NCBI RefSeq assembly: GCF_021021555.1
Contig: NZ_JAINWA010000003.1
Location: 1,364,001-1,428,000 of the forward strand
Direction of reading: 5' to 3'
From: Teretinema zuelzerae
GTDB lineage: Bacteria; Spirochaetota; Spirochaetia; Treponematales; Treponemataceae
Length of the DNA: 64,000 nucleotides
This document shows, piece after piece, positions 25,760 through 34,182 of this stretch (position 1 is the stretch's first letter; each line of letters opens with the position of its first letter). The translations under genes were made by a program, and so were the position numbers. The notes under the pieces are model-generated. The model made no database searches. It was not told where the DNA came from and was given only the letters and a program-made list of their open reading frames with translations.

Positions 25760-26925
25760 ATCAAGTACATGAGCGCATCAGTCTGGAACGGAATCTCAGT
25801 TTAGTGCTTGGCCGCCAGGTGCGCCTCGGAAGCCCGGACCTTCAGGGGCTCGATCCCAGGGCGCTCAAAAAAGCGTTTTACCGGCGCGCGCACGAGTACC
25901 ATCCGGACAAGGCGGCGGTTCTCGGCAAGGATCCGGAATACCTGGCGAATCGTTTCAGATCGCTGCAGGACGCATACGAGCTTGTTCTGGATTCATGGAA
26001 CAGCGGCGCCTACCATCACCTTGAAGCGCGCGCGGCAGAAGCTCCCCGGGCCTATTCCGCCCGAAGCGAAAGTCCGGTTCGCGGCGAAGACGCAGCCCGA
26101 AGGGATAATTCAACCCGAAGCGAAAGTCCGGTTCGCGGCGAAGACGCAGCCCGAAGCGATAACTCAGCCCGAAGCGATAACTCAGCCCGAAAAAACAGTG
26201 CCGGCCCGGCATGGCAAGCCGCACAGGCCGCCGGTTCGGACGAGAGAGCGCAGTCGCGCAGGCGCCCGCGAACTGACTCGAGCACCGATTCGCGCACCGA
26301 TTCGCGAACAGACTCGCGCGCCGCGGAGGAAGACCGCCCGCGGGAGAACGCGGACGCGCAAACGCGCAGACATGCCCGGAACCGATCGCACGCACATGCC
26401 GATCGGCGAGACAGCGCAGAAACGCGCGATGCGCGCAAGAGCCGGAGCGAAAACACGGACGGCGGGGCCGATTGCGCCCGGAGCAGGGTTGAAACGGCAG
26501 GAGCGGGGGTATTCCATTCCGGACCGCTGCCGAGAACGGAACTGAGGCTCGCGCAATACTTGTATTATCTGGGCAAGATCGACTGGAATACGCTGATACG
26601 GGCGCTGTGCTGGCAGTACCGGTCCCGGCCGAGGACCGGCGACATCGCGGTAGAGCTCGGCTATATGACGAGACACGCGGTACACAAAACGCTGACGCAG
26701 AGAAAGGCCGGAGAACTGTTCGGCCAGGCGGCCCTGCGGATGGGCAGCATCGAGCCCGGCGAATTCTCCGTCGTCATGGGCAGACAACGGCTCATGAAGC
26801 TCCCCATCGGCAGATACTTCATCGACCGCGGCCTCCTTACGGAAGAAGAAATGGACAGTTGCGCGGAAGATCTCCGCAGGCACAATATAACCGTCCGCTC
26901 GGAAGCCTTCACGGCGAAACTGTAA
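25756..26925 (+). CDS. J-domain protein with repeat-rich linker and uncharacterised C-terminal domain
   Basis: 389 aa. The N-terminus is a J domain (LKKAFYRRAHEYHPDKAAVL, HPD intact near residue 46), so it should stimulate a DnaK-type Hsp70. Residues about 95-250 are a Ser/Arg/Asp/Glu-rich, probably disordered linker built from repeats (RSESPVRGEDAA twice, then RSDNSA and TDSR units). The C-terminal 130 residues (LRLAQYLYYLGKIDWNTLIR, IAVELGYMTRHAVHKTL, IGRYFIDRGLLTEEEMD) contain two similar helical segments and match no family I can name. The first resembles the type found in PilB/GspE N-terminal-like modules. It lacks the zinc and substrate domains of true DnaJ. Coupled to the upstream gene by ATGA. 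Confidence 0.8.
   Translation: MNQVHERISLERNLSLVLGRQVRLGSPDLQGLDPRALKKAFYRRAHEYHPDKAAVLGKDPEYLANRFRSLQDAYELVLDSWNSGAYHHLEARAAEAPRAYSARSESPVRGEDAARRDNSTRSESPVRGEDAARSDNSARSDNSARKNSAGPAWQAAQAAGSDERAQSRRRPRTDSSTDSRTDSRTDSRAAEEDRPRENADAQTRRHARNRSHAHADRRDSAETRDARKSRSENTDGGADCARSRVETAGAGVFHSGPLPRTELRLAQYLYYLGKIDWNTLIRALCWQYRSRPRTGDIAVELGYMTRHAVHKTLTQRKAGELFGQAALRMGSIEPGEFSVVMGRQRLMKLPIGRYFIDRGLLTEEEMDSCAEDLRRHNITVRSEAFTAKL
26068..26196 (+). repeat. Internal direct repeats in the J-domain gene
   Basis: A near-perfect 54-base unit encoding RSESPVRGEDAAR plus the start of the next unit occurs twice (about 26068 and 26122). Two copies of an 18-base unit encoding RSDNSA follow. All units keep the reading frame, so copy number can change without breaking the protein. 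Confidence 0.7.
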
Positions 26926-26928
26926 TAT

Positions 26929-28241
26929 ACGCGGCCCGACCGGCCGATACCCTACAACCATCCGTTCCGCGTTATCTGGAACTTGTCCGTCTTGACGGCG
27001 ATTCTCGTTTTTTTCATCAACACCTTCTACCGCATCGTATTCGACTCGTTTTCGGTCGACGCAATATACGTCGGCGCCGTTTGCGTATTCATCGTCGACG
27101 CGGCCCTCAACTTCTTCACCACAGTGAAAATAGGACACATCAAATACGAATCGTTCGCCGAGATACGCGGAAGATATCTGAAGAAGGATTTTTATATCGA
27201 CCTTTTTTCAGCAGCGCCGATAGAATATGTTCTCCTCGCCGCCGGCGCGGGGATTCAGCCCGATAGTCCGGCGCAAACGGCGATGCTCGCCCTGCATGCG
27301 CTGTCGCTCGTAAAGCTCTGCAAGGTTTCGCGCATTTTCCGTGAACTCGGCGAAACGATACCGATTCTCCCCTCGGTCTGGCGTCTTATCCATTTCGCGT
27401 ACTGGCTCGCTCTGACGGTCCACGGAATCGTTATCGGATGGCTTCTCATAGGAGCCGGAGAAGCGCACCGGAACGCCGGAGATCAATACCTGAGAGGCCT
27501 GTACTGGGCGATCACGACCGTTTCCACCATCGAGTACGGAGACTACGGACCGGACCACGACAGCAACATCCAGGTGTTCTACACCCTGCTGGTGGAGCTC
27601 TTCGGAGTGGGCATGTTTTCGTACGTAGTCGCGAACGTATCGAGCTTGATATCGAATCTCGATATATCCAGAAGCAACTGGCAGCGGAAGCTGGAAGAAA
27701 TCAACGCGTACATGATCTCCCAGAACATCCGAAGGATCTTCAGGAGCGGGTGAAGGATTACTACTCGTACCTGTGGACGAAGCAGAAGGGCGTCGACATG
27801 ACGACGGCCCTCGACGGAATTCCCGGAGGGCTTTCGCAGGAAATCAGGCTGTTCCTCAACAAAGACATGCTTTCCAAGGTGCATATTTTCAAAAGCGCCG
27901 AGGAGCTCTTCCTGCGGGAGGCGGTGCGCCTCATGAAGCCGCAGGTATTCCTCCCGGGGGAGTTCATCATCAGGCAGGGAGAATTCGCCGACTGCATGTA
28001 TTTCCTCGCGGCCGGCGAAGTGCTGGTGCAAATAAACGGGACGGAGGTCGCGCGGCTCGGGGCGGGATCGACGTTCGGGGAAATGGCCCTCGTTACGAAC
28101 CAGTACCGGAACGCGAGCGTCATCGCGCTGAACTACGGAACCGGGTATCGGCTTGAAAAGGACGATTTCTACGTGCTCCGGACCCGGTATCCCGAGTTCG
28201 ACCGGCAGGTGGAAGAAATCACCAAAGAACGGACGACCTGA
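26929..28241 (+). pseudogene. Cyclic-nucleotide-gated ion channel, frameshifted and without a normal start codon
   Basis: Six-helix channel with C-linker and cNMP-binding domain split over two frames. Frame 1 (to 27753) has the S1-S6 helices, pore segment TTVSTIEYGDYG, and ends ...AYMISQNIRRIFRSG. Frame 3 continues at once with KDLQERVKDYYSYLW, then the cyclic-nucleotide domain (PGEFIIRQGEFADCMYFLAA, GSTFGEMALVTNQYRNASVI). Restoring one C in the CC at 27729-27730 rebuilds the family's C-linker sequence. The conserved leader IPYNHPFRVIWN lies upstream of the only normal start (TTG 26983), in frame with a stop at 26923-26925; an ACG at 26929 stands where a start would be expected. The repaired protein would be about 437 aa. 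It is either a decaying gene or a sequence error. Confidence 0.8.
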
Positions 28242-28333
28242 CCGGATGCGCAGGGCGGCGGAAACGCGAAAGTCCTGAAGCCCCCTGTACACGACGGGAC
28301 GAAGCATGATATAAGCGGATCGACACTAAAAGC

Positions 28334-28420
28334 ATACGGCTTGCGGGGGAACCTCACGGTTGAGAAGGTTAAAACCTGACCCTTGGAACCTGACAGTTAA
28401 CACTGGCGTAGGGAAGCATA
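28334..28420 (+). promoter_or_regulatory. TPP riboswitch (THI element)
   Basis: Conserved THI-box segments are present in order: GCGGGGGAACC, GGTTGAGAAGG, ACCCTTGGAACCTGACAG (28379 on) and CACTGGCGTAGGGAAGC. The usual CTGAGA is TTGAGA here. GCTT at 28339 and AAGC at 28414 can close the P1 helix. Thiamine pyrophosphate binding should turn off the thi genes downstream, through the terminator that follows. The bases from 28242 to 28333 hold only a weak candidate promoter (TATAAG near 28310). Confidence 0.93.
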
Positions 28421-28474
28421 GCGGATCGTTCGAACTGTATCAGCCGCCCGCGGCCGGACAGGTTCGTCGTACTG

Positions 28475-28500
28475 CCCCTCCGAAGCCGGAGGGGTTTTTT
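28475..28500 (+). terminator. Riboswitch-controlled intrinsic terminator
   Basis: CCCCTCCG (28475-28482) pairs perfectly with CGGAGGGG (28487-28494) around a 4-base loop, with six T directly after. It lies between the TPP riboswitch and thiC, so ligand-controlled transcription termination is the likely mechanism. Confidence 0.9.
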
Positions 28501-28601
28501 ATTCCCTCCAGGCCCGAGGAGAGGTCCCGCCTTCGGGCGGGATACCTCCAGGGGAGCTAGGCTATTCCCGGTTTCTTCCTGCATGCCGAAAGGAAGGATC
28601 G

Positions 28602-29927
28602 ATGGAACAGAGAAGGACTTGCAAAAGTCAGATGGAAGCGGCGCGTTCGGGCGAGATCACGGCCGAGGTGCGCGAGGCCGCGCGGTTCGAGGGAATCGAA
28701 CCCGCTCTTTTGCGCGACATGATCGCCTCGGGAACGGCGGCGTTGCCGGCGAACAGACGGCATCTCAAGCTTGAGCCCCGCGCGGTGGGCCGCAAGCTGA
28801 AAACAAAAATCAACGTAAACATGGGAACCTCCCGGGACATCGAGGACGCAGAGGGAGAGCTCGAGAAAGTGCGCCTCGCCGAAAAGCTCGGCGCCCATGC
28901 CCTCATGGATTTGAGCTCCGCCGGAGACACCCGGCGGCTCCGCAGAACGATAATCGAAACATCGCCGCTCATGATCGGAACGGTTCCCGCATACGATACC
29001 GTCGCCCGGGCGAACAAACCATTGAGGGAAATCACCTCGGACGACTGGATCGAATCGGTACGCCTCCACGCCGAGGACGGAGTCGATTTCCAGACGATTC
29101 ACGCCGGTTTGACGAAGCGCCTCGCGGAGGAAATCATCCAGAGAAGCAAAACCGGCGCCCGCCTTACCGGCCTTGTATCGCGCGGAGGATCTCTCCTGTT
29201 CGCGTGGATGGCCGAAACCGGAAAAGAAAATCCCTACTACGAGCGGTTCGACGAAGTGCTAGCGATTTGCGCTGAGCATGAGGTGACGGTGAGCCTCGGG
29301 GATTCGTGCAGGCCGGGATCGACGGCGGACTCGAGCGACGGAGCGCAGATCGGAGAGCTCATAGTTCTCGGAGATCTGGTACAGCGGGCGCGGAAGGCGG
29401 GCGTGCAAACGATCGTGGAAGGCCCGGGGCACATGGCCCTGGACGAAATCGAAGCGAACATGGCGATAGCCCGGAGGCTCTGCGGCGACGCTCCCTTCTA
29501 CGTGCTCGGACCGTTGACGACGGACATAGCTCCCGGCTACGACCACATCACCGCGGCTATCGGCGGGGCCGTCGCGGCGGCGGCGGGAGCGGCATTCCTC
29601 TGCTACGTGACGCCGGCCGAGCATCTGCGGCTTCCCACGCTGGAAGACGTTCGGGAGGGAATAATCGCTTCGGTCATCGCGGCCCACTCGGCGGACATAG
29701 CGAAGGGAGTTCCCGGTGCGCGGGATCGCGACGACCGCATGAGCAGGGCGAGGCAGAATCTCGACTGGGAGCAGATGTTCACCCTTGCCGTCGATCCTGA
29801 AAAAGCGCGCCTCTACCGCTCTCAATCCGAGCCGAGCGAAAAGGACAGCTGCACCATGTGCGGAAAGCTCTGCGCGGTGCGCAACGTAAACCGCGTGATC
29901 TCCGGGGAGGCCTCCGATGTCCTGTAA
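28602..29927 (+). CDS. thiC: Phosphomethylpyrimidine synthase
   Basis: 441 aa. A radical-SAM enzyme that converts aminoimidazole ribotide to HMP phosphate, the pyrimidine half of thiamine. Landmarks: KINVNMGTSRDIEDAEGEL near residue 68, GDSCRPGSTADSSDGAQ, EGPGHMALDEIEANM, YVLGPLTTDIAPGYDHITAA, FLCYVTPAEHLRLP, and the C-terminal iron-sulphur motif CTMCGKLCAVR (Cys-x2-Cys-x4-Cys). It is a short bacterial/archaeal-type ThiC without the long N-terminal region of E. coli ThiC. AAGGAAGG precedes the ATG. It is the first gene after the TPP riboswitch and overlaps thiM by 11 bases. Confidence 0.96.
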   Translation: MEQRRTCKSQMEAARSGEITAEVREAARFEGIEPALLRDMIASGTAALPANRRHLKLEPRAVGRKLKTKINVNMGTSRDIEDAEGELEKVRLAEKLGAHALMDLSSAGDTRRLRRTIIETSPLMIGTVPAYDTVARANKPLREITSDDWIESVRLHAEDGVDFQTIHAGLTKRLAEEIIQRSKTGARLTGLVSRGGSLLFAWMAETGKENPYYERFDEVLAICAEHEVTVSLGDSCRPGSTADSSDGAQIGELIVLGDLVQRARKAGVQTIVEGPGHMALDEIEANMAIARRLCGDAPFYVLGPLTTDIAPGYDHITAAIGGAVAAAAGAAFLCYVTPAEHLRLPTLEDVREGIIASVIAAHSADIAKGVPGARDRDDRMSRARQNLDWEQMFTLAVDPEKARLYRSQSEPSEKDSCTMCGKLCAVRNVNRVISGEASDVL

Positions 29928-30780
29928 TACCTGCGAAACGCAAGCGATCGCGTCTCTCTGCGACGATATCAGAACGCTCAGACCGCTCGTGCACTGCATC
30001 ACCAACTACGTTACCGTGAACGACTGCGCGAACATCCTGCTCGCCGCCGGGGCCGCTCCCGTGATGGCCGACGACCGTGCCGAAGCGGCAGAGATCGCGT
30101 CCATCGCGCAAGCGCTTGTCATAAATATCGGAACGCTCAACGAACGGACCATCGAGTCCATGAAGCTGGCCGCGCGCGCGGCGGCGAAAAAGAATATTCC
30201 GATTCTCCTTGATCCGGTCGGAGCCGGAGCCTCGGCGCTGAGAACGAAGACGGCCCTCTCTCTCGTCGAGGAGTTCCGCTTCGCCGTGATACGGGGAAAC
30301 CGCTCGGAAATCGCCGTCCTTCTCGGCGGACAGGGCGGAACGCGCGGAGTCGACGCGACGGGACAGGCGACCGAAGCCGACGGCGAAACCGCCGCGAGGC
30401 TCGCGGAAAAAACGGGGGCGGTGGTAGCGGTCACCGGAGCCGTAGACTACATCTCCGACGGAGCGAAGATACTCTCCGTCTCCAACGGCCACCCCATGAT
30501 GGCGCAGATCACCGGGTCCGGGTGCATGCTTTCCGCCCTGCTCGGGGCATGGCTCGCCTCTGGACGCGCGGCGGCTCGGGATGCCGGACGCGCTGAAATT
30601 ACCGGATCGGACCTGCATGCGGCAGCCGGCGGGATCGCGGCTATCGGACTCGCCGGAGAAGCGGCAGCGCGAGCGGCCGGCGCGGCGGGAACGGGTTCGT
30701 TCAGGGTCGCCCTCATCGACGCGGTCTCCCGGCTCGACGGCCGGACCCTCGGGGAAGGAATGCGCCTGGATGCCAGATAA
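29917..30780 (+). CDS. thiM: Hydroxyethylthiazole kinase
   Basis: 287 aa. It phosphorylates salvaged hydroxyethylthiazole, giving the thiazole half of thiamine phosphate. Features: LVHCITNYVTVNDCANILLA at the N-terminus, AAPVMADD, ILLDPVGAGAS, VIRGNRSEIAVL, AVVAVTGAVDYISDG and the catalytic ITGSGCMLSALLGA with the GSGC loop. The start codon lies inside the thiC reading frame and its stop lies inside the thiE frame, so the three genes are tightly coupled. Confidence 0.95.
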   Translation: MSCNTCETQAIASLCDDIRTLRPLVHCITNYVTVNDCANILLAAGAAPVMADDRAEAAEIASIAQALVINIGTLNERTIESMKLAARAAAKKNIPILLDPVGAGASALRTKTALSLVEEFRFAVIRGNRSEIAVLLGGQGGTRGVDATGQATEADGETAARLAEKTGAVVAVTGAVDYISDGAKILSVSNGHPMMAQITGSGCMLSALLGAWLASGRAAARDAGRAEITGSDLHAAAGGIAAIGLAGEAAARAAGAAGTGSFRVALIDAVSRLDGRTLGEGMRLDAR

Positions 30781-31411
30781 CATCGACTACACTCTCTACG
30801 CGGTGACCGACGATTCTCCGGACATTGCCGCGAAGCTGGCCGAAGCCCTGGAAGGCGGCGCGACGATCGTCCAGCTCAGAAGAAAGGGATGCGGATCGAA
30901 AGAACTCGCGGAAAAAGCGCGCGCGCTCAAAGCGATAACCGACGCGGCCGCGGTTCCGCTCGTCGTGAACGACGACCCCGAGGCGGCGAAACTTTCGGGC
31001 GCCGCAGGCGCGCATATCGGCCAGGGAGACGGAGACGTCCGTAAGGCGCGGGAAATTCTCGGGCCGGACAAGATTCTCGGAGTGTCGGCGGGAACCGTCG
31101 CGGAGGCCGCGCGGGCTGAACGCGAGGGCGCCGACTACATCGGAGTCGGCGCCGTGTTTCCGACCGGATCGAAGGCCGACGCGGAAAGCGTTTCGATCGG
31201 GACGCTGAGAGAAATAGCCGCCGCCGTAAGCATACCCGTCGTCGCCATCGGCGGCATCGGGGAGGGAAACATCGGGCGGCTTGCCGGCTCGGGGATAGCG
31301 GGAATCGCGGTGATCTCGGCCCTTTTTTCGCCGGCGGGAGGCACGGTGCGCGAAGCCGCGCGGAAGCTGAAAAGGCTGGCTGAGACTGTCTGCAAACGGG
31401 AGGCCGAATGA
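30770..31411 (+). CDS. thiE: Thiamine-phosphate synthase
   Basis: 213 aa TIM-barrel enzyme that joins HMP-PP and thiazole phosphate. Motifs: TLYAVTDDSP, GGATIVQLRRKGCGSKEL, VPLVVNDDPEAA, GAHIGQGDGDV, KILGVSAGTVAEA, GADYIGVGAVFPTGSKADA and IPVVAIGGIGEGNI. The usual LR(E/D)K is LRRKG here. The frame is open far upstream inside thiM, but only the Met at 30770 gives the family N-terminus; GGAAGGAA lies about 10 bases before it. It overlaps thiM by 11 bases. Confidence 0.94.
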   Translation: MPDNIDYTLYAVTDDSPDIAAKLAEALEGGATIVQLRRKGCGSKELAEKARALKAITDAAAVPLVVNDDPEAAKLSGAAGAHIGQGDGDVRKAREILGPDKILGVSAGTVAEAARAEREGADYIGVGAVFPTGSKADAESVSIGTLREIAAAVSIPVVAIGGIGEGNIGRLAGSGIAGIAVISALFSPAGGTVREAARKLKRLAETVCKREAE

Positions 31412-31448
31412 AAACGCCTGCTGAAGCCGCCAGCGCGAGGAAAGCCGA

Positions 31449-32378
31449 ATGAGGGCGGCGCTCTCCATCGCGGGGACCGATCCGACCGGGGGCGCGGGAA
31501 TTTTCACGGACCTTCGGACGTTCGGCGAATACGGGCTGCGCGCCATGGGATGCGTTACCGCGGTGATCGCGCAAAACTCGCGCGGGGCAACCGGTCCGCG
31601 GCAAGAACAGCCGTGCGGGGACGGCAAAACGACGGTCGAGCCCGGCAGAGACGACGAAATGCCTCAGGCATGCAGGCAGACGACGGTCGAACCCGGCAGA
31701 GAGGACCCCTTGCCGGCAGTTCGCGGATGTTCAGGCGGCGCGGAGCGCTCTGCCGGAGCGATTCGCGCTTGCGAGGGGCTCTCGGGAGCGATCGCCTGCG
31801 TGGAGCCTGCGATGCTGGAAGCCCAGCTGGAGGCGGTCTACGGAGAAATAGCGCCCGACGCGGTGAAGATCGGGCTTCTCCCGACGCCGGAAGCCGTGAA
31901 AGCGGCGGCGGGTGCGCTCGCGCGCCGCGGACAGAAACGCATCGTCGTTGATCCGGTGCTCAAGGCGTCCAGCGGACTCGTCCTGACGGCGCCGGATACG
32001 GTGCGCGCCCTGATCGAGTTTCTCTTTCCTCTGGCGGATCTGATCACGCCGAACATGGCAGAGCTTTCGATTCTGGCCGGAATGACGGTGCGGTCGAAGG
32101 AAGACATGGAGAAGGCAGGCATCGCGTTGGCCGGGAAAACGGGAAGAGCTGTTCTCGCGAAGGGCGGACACCTTTCAGGCGATTGCGACGACTGCCTGAT
32201 CTCGGGCGGGACGATCCGGTGGTTCGCCGGCAAGAGGGTATTCGGAGGGAACGAGAGGGGAACGGGATGCCGGCTCTCCTCGGGTATCTGCGCCGAGCTC
32301 GCCTCGGGGCGCGATATCGCCGAGGCGATAGCGCGGGCGAAAGAGCGGCTCGCGGCCGCTCTTTCGGCGAGACTATAG
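31449..32378 (+). CDS. thiD: HMP/HMP-phosphate kinase with internal insertion
   Basis: 309 aa, longer than the usual 260-270. It phosphorylates HMP and HMP-P to HMP-PP. The ribokinase-fold core is present: LSIAGTDPTGGAGIFTDLRT, DAVKIGLLPTPE, RIVVDPVLKASSG, LITPNMAELSILAG and the anion-hole loop GTGCRLSSG. Between AQNSRG (about residue 47) and VEPAMLEAQLEAV (about 118) there are about 65 extra residues instead of a short loop, including a 17-residue duplication (TTVEPGR twice). Folding may tolerate this as a surface loop, since the position is next to the substrate lid (inference). It is last in the thi operon, four bases from the convergent phoR. Confidence 0.9.
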   Translation: MRAALSIAGTDPTGGAGIFTDLRTFGEYGLRAMGCVTAVIAQNSRGATGPRQEQPCGDGKTTVEPGRDDEMPQACRQTTVEPGREDPLPAVRGCSGGAERSAGAIRACEGLSGAIACVEPAMLEAQLEAVYGEIAPDAVKIGLLPTPEAVKAAAGALARRGQKRIVVDPVLKASSGLVLTAPDTVRALIEFLFPLADLITPNMAELSILAGMTVRSKEDMEKAGIALAGKTGRAVLAKGGHLSGDCDDCLISGGTIRWFAGKRVFGGNERGTGCRLSSGICAELASGRDIAEAIARAKERLAAALSARL

Positions 32379-32382
32379 GCCG

Positions 32383-34182
32383 CTATCGCTGCAGGCGAAC
32401 GAGGGGAATGTGTATGCGGAAAATCGAGCCCGAGCCTTCCTCGGAGTCGAGGGTGACGAAGCCCGAGTGGGCGCGCGCTATGTGCTTGACGATGGCAAGG
32501 CCGAGGCCGGTGCCGCCGGTGTCCCGCGAGCGGGCGCGGTCGATTCGGTAGAAGCGTTCGAAGATCCGCTCGCGGTCGCGAGCGGGAATTCCCGGGCCTT
32601 TGTCCGCGACCGAGAGGACGGCGTTGCCGTCCTCGGCGTAGACGGACACGGCGATAGGGCCGCCGGAAGAAGCGTACTTCGACGCATTCTCCAGCAAGTT
32701 TGAAAGGGCCTGGCGCAAAAGCCCCGGGTGCGCAGGAACAACGAGACCGCTTTCGCAATCCGGGCCGCGCTCTATGACGACGGAATCCGGAACGGCCGAG
32801 CGTACTTCGCCGACGACTCCATCGATCAGAGCGTCCATGTCTACGGCTTCAGTTTCGATTCCATGCGATTCGTCTTCTTCGATGCGGGCCAGGGAAAAGA
32901 GGTCCGAGAGGATGGCTTCCAGGCGGCCGGTGCCCCGGAGGGCCATCGTGAGAAAATTGCGGGCGCGCTCGGCGTCGTCGAAGCCGGAATCCTGCAGGGT
33001 TTCGAGGGCGGCCTTGATCGAGGTGATCGGCGTGCGCAGCTCGTGCGATACGTTGGTGGTGAAGTCGCGGCGGACGGTTTCCAGGCGGTTGAGATGGGTG
33101 AGGTCGCTGATGACCAGCACGGACTTCCCCTGCCCCATGGGCGAGGAAATGAGCCTGAGCTGGCGGGCTTCCGGAGCGTAGCGGGTGATGCCGGCTTCGA
33201 GGGGACCCTCGGCATGGAGGGCGGCGGCCATGAAATCGGAAAGCTCGGCGCTGCGGGTGAGGGCGATGAGGGCGCCCCATGAGGGAGAGCCCGTCTCGGG
33301 CGGAAGGGCGGGGAGCTGGAACATTTTTCGGAAGGCGGGATTGCAGGCGAGAACGTCGAGGGCAGGTCCGATTACGGCGACCGCTTCGGGAATGCCGTTG
33401 AGGATTGAGGCGAGTTCGGCCTGCTGGCTCGCGACGATGCGGATTCTCGAGTCGAGATCCTCGGCCATTTTATTCATCATGGCGGCGAGGGAGGCGACTT
33501 CGCGCGGGCCTGTTTCGGGGATTTTATCCTTGAGCCTGCCCTGGGCGAAAAGGCGGGCTCCCGAATGGATTCTCAGGATGGGCTGGACGAGGCGATGGGC
33601 GAGAAGGCCGGCGATGACGGAGACGAGGGCGAGAATTACGAAGCCGAACAGAAACACGTGGAGGGCGAGCTCGTTCTTGCGGGTTCCGAGAATGCTGAAG
33701 GGCATGGAAGCGCGCACGATCGCCAGCGGCGAACCGTCGGCCCTGCGGAGGGCGACCGCTTCGTAGGTGGTGGTAATGCCGGTTGAAACCGAGGTGCGGA
33801 CTGCCGAGCCCGACCCCCGGGAGAAGGCGCGGCGGATTTCGTCGCGGTCGAGGTGAAGGTCCATGGCGGAGGGATCGGCGACGGTGTCGGCAAGCACGAG
33901 TCCGTCGGGATCAATAACGGTAAGACGGATCTGCGTGTTATTCGTTAAGGCGGAAGCGAGGGCGCCGAGGGATTCCTTCGGCGAGTCCGACGAGAGAAGG
34001 GGCTCGAAGGCGTTCGCCGCGAGCTTCGCGGTTTCGTGCAGCTCGAGAGAGGTGAGTTCGAAGAAAAAGTCGGACGCCCGGCTCGAGGTGAAGGCGGTGA
34101 AGGCCAGGGCGCAGACGAGGGCGGTGGCGAGATAGGGCGGATAGATCCAGTAAAACAGTTTCGTGCGGTTGGTGACGCTCAT
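32383..34182 (-). CDS. phoR: Phosphate-regulon sensor histidine kinase
   Basis: 599 aa. Two membrane helices (about 12-32 and 175-196) flank a periplasmic domain of about 140 residues. A HAMP domain, a PAS-like domain (ILNGIPEAVAVIGPALDVLA), HisKA with His380 (FTTNVSHELRTPITSIKAAL) and an ATPase domain (NLLENASKYA, DKGPGIPA, GTGLGLAIVKH) follow. The large periplasmic domain is unlike E. coli PhoR but common in other phyla. Its gene overlaps phoB by four bases and closes the pst-phoU-phoB-phoR cluster, which makes the assignment firm. Confidence 0.92.
   Translation of the reverse strand: MSVTNRTKLFYWIYPPYLATALVCALAFTAFTSSRASDFFFELTSLELHETAKLAANAFEPLLSSDSPKESLGALASALTNNTQIRLTVIDPDGLVLADTVADPSAMDLHLDRDEIRRAFSRGSGSAVRTSVSTGITTTYEAVALRRADGSPLAIVRASMPFSILGTRKNELALHVFLFGFVILALVSVIAGLLAHRLVQPILRIHSGARLFAQGRLKDKIPETGPREVASLAAMMNKMAEDLDSRIRIVASQQAELASILNGIPEAVAVIGPALDVLACNPAFRKMFQLPALPPETGSPSWGALIALTRSAELSDFMAAALHAEGPLEAGITRYAPEARQLRLISSPMGQGKSVLVISDLTHLNRLETVRRDFTTNVSHELRTPITSIKAALETLQDSGFDDAERARNFLTMALRGTGRLEAILSDLFSLARIEEDESHGIETEAVDMDALIDGVVGEVRSAVPDSVVIERGPDCESGLVVPAHPGLLRQALSNLLENASKYASSGGPIAVSVYAEDGNAVLSVADKGPGIPARDRERIFERFYRIDRARSRDTGGTGLGLAIVKHIARAHSGFVTLDSEEGSGSIFRIHIPLVRLQR

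Noticed and set aside
27438-28241. Independent 267-aa protein starting at 27438
   Set aside because: Its first 95 residues are the wrong frame of the channel; only the part after about 27730 is real, as the continuation of the frameshifted channel.
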